A stretch of 64,000 nt of DNA, taken from Ramlibacter monticola (GTDB lineage Bacteria > Pseudomonadota > Gammaproteobacteria > Burkholderiales > Burkholderiaceae_C). Every line of letters starts with the position of its first letter. Positions within the stretch are counted from its first letter, which is position 1. The translations under genes and the position numbers were made by a program. Of the stretch, positions 16,147-23,554 are shown piece by piece. The notes under the pieces were generated by a model, which saw only the letters and a program-made list of their open reading frames with translations, made no database searches and was not told the origin of the DNA. Location of the stretch: positions 124,001-188,000 of the forward strand of contig NZ_JAEQNE010000009.1 in the NCBI RefSeq assembly GCF_016722785.1, written 5' to 3'.

Positions 16147-16566
16147 TCAGTAGTCGAAGGACGCGAAGGTGCAGACCATCCAGGCGCCGAACCCCAGCAG
16201 GGCGCCGGGCGAAAAGCGCATGCTGTCACCGCCGTTGTCGGCCGACTTGGGACGGCGCGCGTCGATGACGCGGGCGTTGCCGTGTTCCGTCATGAGGCTG
16301 CGGGTGAGCTCGGGCAGCGGGCCCCTGGCGAGGATCGGGGTGACCGTGTCGCCGCGCTCGCGCAGGGTCGGCACCACTTGGTCGAACAGCTTGTCGGCCC
16401 ACTTCGCCCGCCAGTTCTCGCGCGCGGAGTGGCTGACCCACTTGCTGATGCGGTGGGTCATGCGCGGGGCGCAGGCCACCAGCAGCCAGTGGGTGGGCTC
16501 CGCGGCCGCGAGCAGTTGCTGCCGCGCATAGGCCGCGTCGTCCAGATACACGATCACCTTCTCCAT
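16147..16566 (-). CDS. Conserved hypothetical protein, nucleotide-binding-fold-like
   Basis: A 139-residue protein with a perfect AGGAGG ribosome-binding site. The first 110 residues alternate predicted strands and helices (KVIVYLDDAAYARQQLLAA, THWLLVACAPRMTH, LPELTRSLMTEHGNARVIDA), reminiscent of a universal-stress-type alpha/beta fold but without the ATP-binding glycine motif. A short hydrophobic C-terminus (GALLGFGAWMVCTF) may associate with membrane. It begins 23 bp after the TerC-family gene and is on the same strand, so the upstream manganese riboswitch probably controls it too. Function unknown; the context suggests a link with metal homeostasis. Confidence 0.7.
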   Translation of the reverse strand: MEKVIVYLDDAAYARQQLLAAAEPTHWLLVACAPRMTHRISKWVSHSARENWRAKWADKLFDQVVPTLRERGDTVTPILARGPLPELTRSLMTEHGNARVIDARRPKSADNGGDSMRFSPGALLGFGAWMVCTFASFDY

Positions 16567-16589
16567 GGAGCCTCCTGGTGCGCCCCGGC

Positions 16590-17288
16590 TCAGGGGGCAT
16601 CGGCGGAACGACGCGCCGCGCGGGTGGCCAGCCACCCAGCGCCGAGCACGCCGGCGATGCACAGAGCATACGTGCTCCAGCGCGCAATTGCATGCAGGGT
16701 TCCTGCCGGGTCGAACACCGCGTCGAGCAGCGGCTCGTCGATGATCATCTTGGCCGCCGTGAACGCCAGCACCGCCGCGCCCAGCTGGATGATGACGGGG
16801 AAGCGCTCCACCAGCTTGAGCACCATGCTGCTGCCGAACACGACGATCGGCACGCTGACGAGCAGGCCGATCACCACCAGGTCGAAGGAGCCGTGGGCCG
16901 CGCCCGCCACGCCGAGCACGTTGTCCACCCCCATCAGCGCGTCGGCGATCACGATGGTGCGCATGGCGCCCCAGAAGGTGGTGGCGGCCGGGCCGTGACC
17001 CTCGCCGCCTCCGTCGTCGGCGATCAGGCGATAGGCGATCCACGTCAGGCCCAGGCCGCCGACCAGCATGAGGCCGGGGATCTGCAGCAGCCAGACCACG
17101 CCGACGGTCATCAGCGAGCGCACCACGATGGCGCCCACCGTCCCCCAGATGATGGCCTTCTTCTGCAAGCGCGCGGGCAGGCTGCGGGCGGCCAGCGCGA
17201 TGACGATCGCGTTGTCGCCCGCGAGGACCAGGTCGATCAGGATGATGGCCAACAGGGCCGAGAACCAGGCGGGAGAGAAAAATTCCAT
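16590..17288 (-). CDS. TerC family membrane protein, probable manganese exporter
   Basis: A 232-residue integral membrane protein with about seven hydrophobic segments. The two family signatures with membrane-embedded acidic residues are present: DLVLAGDNAIVIALAARSLP (near residue 19) and DALMGVDNVLGVAGAAHGSF (about 115-135). TerC/Alx/YceF-type proteins export manganese and help load secreted metalloenzymes. The start at 17288 places the first helix immediately after MEFFSPAW, as in relatives, and has a GGAG ribosome-binding site. The leader upstream (17303-17515) carries the conserved core of the yybP-ykoY riboswitch, which senses Mn2+ and typically controls this family. The small gene downstream is likely co-transcribed. 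Confidence 0.9.
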   Translation of the reverse strand: MEFFSPAWFSALLAIILIDLVLAGDNAIVIALAARSLPARLQKKAIIWGTVGAIVVRSLMTVGVVWLLQIPGLMLVGGLGLTWIAYRLIADDGGGEGHGPAATTFWGAMRTIVIADALMGVDNVLGVAGAAHGSFDLVVIGLLVSVPIVVFGSSMVLKLVERFPVIIQLGAAVLAFTAAKMIIDEPLLDAVFDPAGTLHAIARWSTYALCIAGVLGAGWLATRAARRSADAP

Positions 17289-17302
17289 GCGACGCTCCGA
17301 AA

Positions 17303-17366
17303 CAAGACCCTTGATCGCCGGGGCGGAACGGATCGAAGCCTTCGCAGGGCGAACGGGCTTCGATCC
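17303..17366 (-). promoter_or_regulatory. Expression platform of the manganese riboswitch
   Basis: Between aptamer and start codon are two structures. One is an 11-bp hairpin (GGATCGAAGCC/GGCTTCGATCC, 17366-17356 with 17340-17330). The other is the segment GATCAAGGGTCTTG (17316-17303), which can pair with CAAGACCTTCGATC of the aptamer 3' strand: 12 Watson-Crick pairs, one G-U and one mismatch of 14. Forming this helix would destroy P1 and lie just upstream of the GGAG ribosome-binding site, so translation control with Mn2+ as activator is plausible. Confidence 0.6.
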
Positions 17367-17383
17367 AGGCCGCACGGGCCCGA

Positions 17384-17515
17384 TCGAAGGTCTTGCTCGG
17401 CATGCAGTTGCTGACTGCAGCCCGGCCAGCCGGAAGCATGCGCTTCGTATTGACGGCGTGCCGATGGCGCCGCACCCCGGGTGGGAGGCGGGCCGGGAGC
17501 TACTCCCCTTCGCGG
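17384..17515 (-). promoter_or_regulatory. yybP-ykoY manganese riboswitch, aptamer
   Basis: On the minus strand the leader contains the conserved 5' block AAGGGGAGTAGC (17510-17499) and CGTCAATACG (17455-17446). It ends with the 3' block GCAAGACCTTCGATC (about 17396-17382). The 5' CGAAGG and the 3' CCTTCG can pair to make the P1 helix, as in the known Mn2+ aptamer. The three blocks are in the right order and spacing, and the downstream gene is TerC-family, the typical target. The assignment is from motif recognition, not a covariance search. Confidence 0.85.
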
Positions 17516-17605
17516 CCGCAATTAGACCATAGCTGCGCGCCGCGTGCAGCAGGTATTTCAATGCCCCGCTATCATGGCCGTCCAGCAGTACCCGATGGCC
17601 CAGCC

Positions 17606-18043
17606 ATGGCCGGCATCCACATTACAGACATAGAAGCCGCCATCAACTTCTGGCGCGAGCGCAAGCCGTCGCCCGACGGGGTGACGCTGGCGCCCGAGCT
17701 GCGCGCGCTCGCCGAGGTCTACGCGCTGATGGTCTTCCATCACGAGGACGAGGCCGAGGAGCGCGGCTTCCCCGCCGGCGCCTATGCGGCGTGGAAGGCC
17801 TGGTACGACACCCAGCCGGATACCCCCTGCATCGCGATCTGCTCCACCAGCCAGGGCGACGCGCTTTGCAAGGGCTGCGGCCGCAGCTTCGACGAGGTGC
17901 AGCACTGGCCCGCGATGACGCCGGCGCAGAAGCGGCAGGTCTGGCGCCGCATCACGCGGCAGCAGAGCGCGTGGCGCTTCAACCGGTATGCGGAGCGGGC
18001 GCCCACCGAGGGCCCGGCATCGGCACCGACCCCGCGGCCCTGA
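17606..18043 (+). CDS. DUF3717 and DUF1289 domain protein
   Basis: A 145-residue cytoplasmic protein. The N-terminal half (HITDIEAAINFWRERKPSPDG) matches the small DUF3717 module common in Burkholderiales. The C-terminal half (CIAICSTSQGDALCKGCGRS...WPAMTPAQKRQVWRRI) is DUF1289, a Cys4 motif that probably binds a metal such as zinc or iron-sulfur. Whether the two modules act together is unknown. The ATG at 17606 puts the DUF3717 motif directly at the N-terminus; an ATG 44 bp earlier would add a nonconserved leader. It shares its upstream region with the divergent TerC riboswitch. Its stop lies within 3 bp of the start of the DUF2007 gene. Confidence 0.8.
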   Translation: MAGIHITDIEAAINFWRERKPSPDGVTLAPELRALAEVYALMVFHHEDEAEERGFPAGAYAAWKAWYDTQPDTPCIAICSTSQGDALCKGCGRSFDEVQHWPAMTPAQKRQVWRRITRQQSAWRFNRYAERAPTEGPASAPTPRP

Positions 18044-18045
18044 TC

Positions 18046-18345
18046 GTGCGGCGGCTCACCCAGGCCCCCAACATCGCCATCGCGTCGCTGTGGGCCGACA
18101 CGCTGCGGCAGGCGGGCATCGAGGCCTCGGTGCAGCGGCAGTTCCTTTCCAGCGTGGCCGGGGAGGTGCCGCCGGACCAGTGCCTGCCGGAGATCTGGAT
18201 CATGCACGACGAGCAGCTGGAGCCCGCGCGGGCCTTCCTGCGCCAGCTGCAGGCGTTGCCGCAGCACCGGTGGCGCTGCGCCTGCGGGGAACTGGTGGAG
18301 GGGGGCTTCGAGTCGTGCTGGAACTGCGGGCGGCCGATGCCCTGA
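18046..18345 (+). CDS. DUF2007 domain protein with C-terminal zinc ribbon
   Basis: A 99-residue protein. Residues 1-70 (RLTQAPNIAIASLWADTLRQ...EIWIMHDEQLEPARAFL) match the DUF2007 'putative signal transducing protein' family, a ferredoxin-like alpha/beta domain. The end is a compact four-cysteine ribbon (WRCACGELVEGGFESCWNCG). GTG at 18046 is the likely start; no ATG is available, and it lies 3 bp after the DUF1289 gene stop, so translation is probably coupled. A CTG at 18040 is a less common alternative. The convergent yaeQ gene ends 6 bp downstream. Function unknown. Confidence 0.75.
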   Translation: MRRLTQAPNIAIASLWADTLRQAGIEASVQRQFLSSVAGEVPPDQCLPEIWIMHDEQLEPARAFLRQLQALPQHRWRCACGELVEGGFESCWNCGRPMP

Positions 18346-18351
18346 CGCCGG

Positions 18352-18912
18352 CTACTTCCAGCGGACCGGATCGATGTCCACGTGGCGCGCCGCGTCGCCG
18401 AGCATCAGCACGCCTTCCTGGATGGTTGCCTGCAGCTGCATCGAGCGCTGCGCGAGCCGCTCCAGCTCCTGCGAGGCTTCCGCGGGGATGCGCCACACGG
18501 CCAGGTTCGACAGCCGCGTGAGCTTGTTCTCGATCCCGCGCCACCACACTTCCGCGGCGTGGTGGAAGGCATAGACCGCGACCTGATCCGACTGCCGGCA
18601 GGCCTTGGCGAGCGCCACCTCGTCGGGCTGGCCCACCTCGACCCACAGGCGGGTCTGGCCGGTGAAGTCACGCAGCCAGGCGTCCGGCTCGTCCGGGTCC
18701 GACAGGCCCTTGCCGAAGGCGAGCGTGCCGTCGCCGCCGCACACGGACTGCAACTCGTGCGCATGCAGGGCCAGCGCGGCCAGCCGGACCATCATCCGTT
18801 CGTCGGTTTCGCTGGGGTGACGCGCCAGGGTCAGCGCATGGTCGGCGTAGTAGCCGTGGTCGATGTCGGCCACGGCGATCTGCGCCTTGAAGACGGTGGA
18901 CTTGAGCGCCAA
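18352..18912 (-). CDS. yaeQ: YaeQ family protein
   Basis: A 186-residue protein matching YaeQ over its full length: ALKSTVFKAQIAVADIDHGY at the start, LTLARHPSETDERMMVRLAA and VYAFHHAAEVWWRGIENKL. YaeQ folds like a restriction-endonuclease/PD-(D/E)XK protein; no biochemical role is established. The start is TTG at 18912; it gives exactly the family's N-terminus and follows the purB stop after 4 bp, so the two are in one operon. No unusual residues were noticed. Confidence 0.88.
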   Translation of the reverse strand: MALKSTVFKAQIAVADIDHGYYADHALTLARHPSETDERMMVRLAALALHAHELQSVCGGDGTLAFGKGLSDPDEPDAWLRDFTGQTRLWVEVGQPDEVALAKACRQSDQVAVYAFHHAAEVWWRGIENKLTRLSNLAVWRIPAEASQELERLAQRSMQLQATIQEGVLMLGDAARHVDIDPVRWK

Positions 18913-18916
18913 GGAT

Positions 18917-20305
<1,389 letters not shown>

Positions 20306-20380
20306 TTAGGTGCCTGCGCCATCGGACTTTGGACCTAGATCCTGTCGCGGGTCGGCGACAGCGGTCAAAATCCATTCCCC

Positions 20381-20386
20381 TAGAAT
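20381..20386 (+). promoter_or_regulatory. Candidate -10 box of the glutathione S-transferase gene
   Basis: TAGAAT in the context CCCTAGAATG lies 46 nt before the GST start. The same CCTAGAATG string recurs upstream of the ferritin-like and pgk genes. No clear -35 box is seen at standard distance. Confidence 0.4.
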
Positions 20387-20431
20387 GAATCCGAACCTCC
20401 CTCCACAACGAGAACACGCCAGGCAGCGCCC

Positions 20432-21046
20432 ATGAAGTTGATCGGATCCACCACCAGCCCGTACGTGCGCAAGGTTCGCGTCGTGATGGCCGAGAAAAAG
20501 CTGGACTACCAGTTCGTGGAAGAGGACGTATGGGCCGCGGACACGACCATCATGCATTCCAACCCGCTGGGCAAGGTGCCCTGCCTGGTGATGGAAGGCG
20601 GCGAGGCGCTGTTCGACTCGCGCGTGATCGTGGAGTACCTGGACACCCTGTCGCCGGTGGGCAAGCTGATCCCGGCGGTGGGCCGCGAACGCGCCGAAGT
20701 CAAGACCTGGGAAGCGCTGGCCGACGGGGTGCTGGATGCCCTGATCCTGGCGCGGCTGGAGTCGCACTGGTCCGGGCGGCCCAAGGCGCAGCGCTGCCAG
20801 GCCTGGATCGACCGCCAGGTGGCCAAGACGCAGGCCAGCCTGAAGGCCATGAGCCAGGGCCTGGGAGACAAGCCCTTTTGCGCGGGGATCTATCTGAGCC
20901 TGGCCGACATCGCGGTCGGCTGCGCCCTGGGCTACCTGGATTTCCGCTTCCCCGAGATCGACTGGCGCACGGCCTATCCGAACCTCGCCAAGCTGAAGGA
21001 GAAGCTGTCCCAGCGGGCCAGCTTCTCCGACACCCTGCCGGCCTGA
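20432..21046 (+). CDS. Glutathione S-transferase family protein
   Basis: A 204-residue soluble protein. The N-terminal thioredoxin-like domain (1-80) has GSTTSPYVRKVRVVMAEK with a serine at the usual catalytic position, NPLGKVPCLVME (cis-proline) and LFDSRVIVEYLD, which binds the glutamyl part of glutathione. The rest is the all-helical C-terminal domain (SLADIAVGCALGYLDF). It resembles stringent-starvation/zeta-like bacterial GSTs (YibF type). It could conjugate or reduce toxic electrophiles; the substrate is unknown. It is a single-gene unit with its own -10 box and a perfect hairpin terminator 16 bp downstream. Confidence 0.88.
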   Translation: MKLIGSTTSPYVRKVRVVMAEKKLDYQFVEEDVWAADTTIMHSNPLGKVPCLVMEGGEALFDSRVIVEYLDTLSPVGKLIPAVGRERAEVKTWEALADGVLDALILARLESHWSGRPKAQRCQAWIDRQVAKTQASLKAMSQGLGDKPFCAGIYLSLADIAVGCALGYLDFRFPEIDWRTAYPNLAKLKEKLSQRASFSDTLPA

Positions 21047-21062
21047 GCTGCCGCAGCCGGAC

Positions 21063-21095
21063 GTGAAAAGGCCGCCCATCGGGCGGCCTTTTCAC
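21063..21095. terminator. Bidirectional intrinsic terminator
   Basis: A perfect 15-bp stem (GTGAAAAGGCCGCCC with its complement, 3-nt loop ATC at 21078-21080). The outer part of the stem has an A-tract and a T-tract, so it can work on both strands. It lies between the convergent GST and glutathione peroxidase genes, 16 bp after the GST stop. Confidence 0.9.
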
Positions 21096-21320
21096 TTCAA
21101 GAAAATTGCTGCGAAGCGCCCCGAAACGAAGAGGGAGGGAGGGAGGAGGAGAAGAGTCGCCTCGGGATTGCATCCGCGACCAGCGGTCCGGACGACTTCG
21201 CAGCAGCAAACGGCGGTATCCCTGCCTCTCGCCGATGGAGTCCGGGACGTACCCGACGGTTCCGGTGCGAATGCAATTCGTTCGTAAATATTTGTTAGTC
21301 GAGCTGCATCCGCGCCACAC

Positions 21321-21899
21321 TCACCGCGCCGCGAGCTGCTGCTCCAAGGCGCGCAGGAGCGTCGGATCGTCGGGCGTGGTGGAGCTGCCGTAGTGGGCGA
21401 TGACCTTGCCGTCGCGGCCGATCAGGTACTTGTGGAAGTTCCAGGTCGGCGCCTTGCCGGTCTGGGCGGCCAGCTGGCGGAACAGCGGATTGGCTTCCGG
21501 CCCCTTCACCGAGCTCTTGCCGAACATCGGGAACTTGACCCCGAAGGTGTTCTCGCAGAAGTCGGCGATCTCCTTGTTGCTGGCCTTTTCCTGGTTGAAG
21601 TCGTTGGACGGAAAGCCGAGCACGACCAGCCCCTTGTCGCGGTAGCGGCCGTACAGCGCCTCCAGGCCCTCGTACTGCGGGGTGTAGCCGCAGAAGCTCG
21701 CCGTGTTCACCACCAGCACCACCCGGCCGGCGTACTGGCACAGCGGCTGGGGTTTTTCGTCCTGCAGGCGGGGGAAGGTGTACTGCAGCACCGCAGGGCA
21801 GGCGGCGGCCGGCGCCGGGGCTTCGGGCGTCGCGGCCGCGGCGGGCAGCGGGGCAGCCAGGGAGGCGGCGAGGGCGATCAGGGCGGCCAGGCTTTTCAT
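21321..21899 (-). CDS. Glutathione peroxidase, periplasmic, cysteine type
   Basis: A 192-residue protein with a signal peptide (LAALIALAASLAAPLPAAAA, cleavage near residue 23), followed by the glutathione peroxidase fold. Its motifs are VNTASFCGYTPQYEGLEAL with the peroxidatic Cys, VLGFPSNDFNQ with the catalytic Gln region, and TWNFHKYLIGRDGK. The active-site codon is TGC, so it is a cysteine and not a selenocysteine enzyme. Such enzymes reduce hydroperoxides, in bacteria mostly with thioredoxin as donor. The extra N-terminal region (about residues 24-45) is alanine- and proline-rich. Transcription converges on the GST gene, separated by the shared terminator and about 225 bp without a gene. 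Confidence 0.9.
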   Translation of the reverse strand: MKSLAALIALAASLAAPLPAAAATPEAPAPAAACPAVLQYTFPRLQDEKPQPLCQYAGRVVLVVNTASFCGYTPQYEGLEALYGRYRDKGLVVLGFPSNDFNQEKASNKEIADFCENTFGVKFPMFGKSSVKGPEANPLFRQLAAQTGKAPTWNFHKYLIGRDGKVIAHYGSSTTPDDPTLLRALEQQLAAR

Positions 21900-22014
21900 T
21901 GGGGACTCCGGGGGAAAGGTCGCGAAAAGCCATTGTGGCGAGGCCGGCCGGCCCTTTGTCGCGACATGGACTTCCGGGAGTCCCGGTCCCTTCAGGGGAA
22001 AACCCCCATCCTCC

Positions 22015-22020
22015 TAGAAT
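22015..22020 (+). promoter_or_regulatory. Candidate -10 box of the ferritin-like gene
   Basis: TAGAAT in the context TCCTAGAATG lies 27 nt before the ferritin-like start codon. It is the same string as upstream of the GST and pgk genes. The -35 region is weak (TTCAGG at 18 bp). Confidence 0.4.
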
Positions 22021-22046
22021 GTCCGGTTACTCTCGAAGTCCAGGCC

Positions 22047-22907
22047 ATGCTCTATCCCGAACTGTTCAAGCAACTCGAGTCCGTCCGCTGGGACATGGAC
22101 AAGGACATCCCCTGGGACAAGTTCGACGCCGCCCTGCTGACCGAGGAGCAGGCCCAGACCGTCAAGATGAACGCCATCACTGAGTGGGCCGCCCTGCCCG
22201 CCACCGAGATGTTCCTGCGGGACAACCGCAACGACAGCGACTTCTCCGCCTTCATGTCGATCTGGTTCTTCGAGGAGCAGAAGCACTCCCTGGTGCTGAT
22301 GGAGTACCTGCGGCGCTTCCGCCCGGACCTCGTGCCCACCGAGGAGGAACTGCACCAGATCCGCTTCGAGTTCGACCCGGCCCCGGCGCTGGAAACGCTG
22401 ATGCTGCACTTCTGCGGCGAGATCCGCCTGAACCACTGGTACCGCCGTGCCGCCGAATGGCACACCGAGCCGGTGATCCGCGAGATCTACCAGACCCTGA
22501 GCCAGGACGAAGCGCGCCACGGCGGCGCCTACCTGCGCTACATGAAGCGCGCCATCCAGAATTTCGGCAACGAGGCGAAGGCCGCATTCGCCAAGGTCGG
22601 CGTCCTGATGGCGAGCGCGCGCCGCACCGCGCAGGCGCTGCATCCCACCAACCTGCACGTCAACAAGGCCCTGTTCCCGCGCGACACGATCCAGTCCCGC
22701 CTGCCCGACCCCGAGTGGCTGGAGCACTGGCTGGACAAGCAGATCGAATTCGACGCCTCCTGGGAAGGCAAGGTGGTCGAGCGCATCCTGCACAACATGA
22801 GCCTGCTGATGGACCGCAGCTTCAAGACCGTGCAGGAGCTCAACCGCTACCGCAAGGAGCTGCAGGCGAGCCTGGGCCAGGCCGGCGGCGAGCCGCAGCC
22901 GGCGTGA
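22047..22907 (+). CDS. Ferritin-like di-iron protein
   Basis: A 286-residue, all-helical cytoplasmic protein. Carboxylate/histidine motifs of a ferritin-like di-iron site can be seen: EWAALPATEMF (about 48-58), FFEEQKHSLVLMEYLRRF (about 76-93), a Glu in HFCGEIRLNHWY and TLSQDEARHGGAYLRYM (about 155-171). The two ExxH-like pairs (EEQKH, DEARH) match acyl-ACP desaturase/AurF-type families, and I favour an oxygenase or desaturase-like enzyme over iron storage. The substrate is unknown. The start at 22047 follows a good promoter-like -10 element; the rest of the open frame upstream overlaps the glutathione peroxidase gene and is not conserved-looking. Its stop codon is the first base triplet of the intergenic repeat. 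Confidence 0.8.
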   Translation: MLYPELFKQLESVRWDMDKDIPWDKFDAALLTEEQAQTVKMNAITEWAALPATEMFLRDNRNDSDFSAFMSIWFFEEQKHSLVLMEYLRRFRPDLVPTEEELHQIRFEFDPAPALETLMLHFCGEIRLNHWYRRAAEWHTEPVIREIYQTLSQDEARHGGAYLRYMKRAIQNFGNEAKAAFAKVGVLMASARRTAQALHPTNLHVNKALFPRDTIQSRLPDPEWLEHWLDKQIEFDASWEGKVVERILHNMSLLMDRSFKTVQELNRYRKELQASLGQAGGEPQPA

Positions 22908-23042
22908 GCGCCGCACGGCCGCCCGAAGGCGCTCGCCCCCTTCGCTTGCGGAGGGGGGCCTCTGGGGTCCCCACAAAAATGCTTCAGCATTTTTGTGGGG
23001 TGAGAGGTGTGGCGCAGCACGCAGTGCGGAGCCTGGGGGAGG
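22905..23042 (+). repeat. Intergenic 'stop-to-SD' repeat, copy 1
   Basis: From the TGA stop of the ferritin-like gene to the GGGGGAGG ribosome-binding site of rfaE2. The left part (TGAGCGCCGCACGGCCGCCC... GAAGGCGCTCG) and a C/G-rich hairpin around CTTGCGGAGGGGG are nearly identical to positions 38671-38735. The right end (AGCCTGGGGGAGGT) equals 38748-38761. This copy has an extra internal hairpin at 22969-23000. Similar GC-rich intergenic repeats occur in Comamonadaceae genomes as far as I recall. Confidence 0.8.
22969..23000. terminator. Perfect 14-bp hairpin inside repeat copy 1
   Basis: CCCCACAAAAATGC, loop TTCA, and the exact complement. The A- and T-tracts lie inside the stem, so it may terminate in either direction although no T-run follows it. 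It sits between the ferritin-like gene and rfaE2 and is absent from the second repeat copy. Confidence 0.6.
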
Positions 23043-23049
23043 TTGCCCA

Positions 23050-23535
23050 GTGAGCGAGGCAGGCTTCCTGTCGAAGATCGTCGCGCGCCGGGACGCGCCG
23101 GCGCGACTCGCGGCCCTGCCCGGGCCGGTCGTCTTCACCAACGGTGTGTTCGACGTGCTGCACCGCGGGCACGTCACCTACCTCGCGCAGGCGCGCGCGC
23201 TGGGCGGCAGCCTGGTGGTGGGGCTGAACACCGACGCCTCCGCGCGCCGGCTCGGCAAGGGCCCGGACCGGCCCCTCAACGCCGAACATGACCGCGCGAT
23301 CGTGATCGCCGCGCTGGAGTCCGTCAGCCTGGTCACCTGGTTCGACGAGGACACGCCGGTGCAGCTGCTGTCCGAGCTGCGGCCGCAGGTGTACGTGAAG
23401 GGCGGCGACTACGACATGCGCACGCTGGCCGAAACTGCCCTGGTGGAAGGCTACGGCGGCCGCTCGCTGGCGATCCCCTTCGTCGACGGCTATTCGACCA
23501 CGACGCTGGTGCAGCGCATCCGCGCGAGCCGCTGA
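23050..23535 (+). CDS. rfaE2: D-glycero-beta-D-manno-heptose 1-phosphate adenylyltransferase
   Basis: A 161-residue nucleotidyltransferase. It has VVFTNGVFDVLHRGHVTYL (HxGH motif), VVGLNTDASARRLGKGPDRP and the KGGDYDM loop, as in the C-terminal half of HldE/RfaE. It makes ADP-heptose for the inner core of lipopolysaccharide. Here the adenylyltransferase stands alone; the kinase half (HldA) is not in the window, as is normal in betaproteobacteria. The GTG at 23050 is chosen because an optimal GGGGGAGG ribosome-binding site lies 7 nt upstream. The product would feed heptosyltransferases such as the two GT9 genes at 6877-9130. Confidence 0.95.
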   Translation: MSEAGFLSKIVARRDAPARLAALPGPVVFTNGVFDVLHRGHVTYLAQARALGGSLVVGLNTDASARRLGKGPDRPLNAEHDRAIVIAALESVSLVTWFDEDTPVQLLSELRPQVYVKGGDYDMRTLAETALVEGYGGRSLAIPFVDGYSTTTLVQRIRASR

Positions 23536-23554
23536 CGGGCGGCACGCGCAAACC

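Noticed and set aside
21133-21146. GGGAGGGAGGGAGG as a regulatory G-quadruplex
   Set aside because: Only three full GGG runs; it lies between convergent genes where no regulatory role is evident.
21321-21899. Selenocysteine in glutathione peroxidase
   Set aside because: The active-site codon in the ASFCGY motif is TGC, so it is an ordinary cysteine enzyme.
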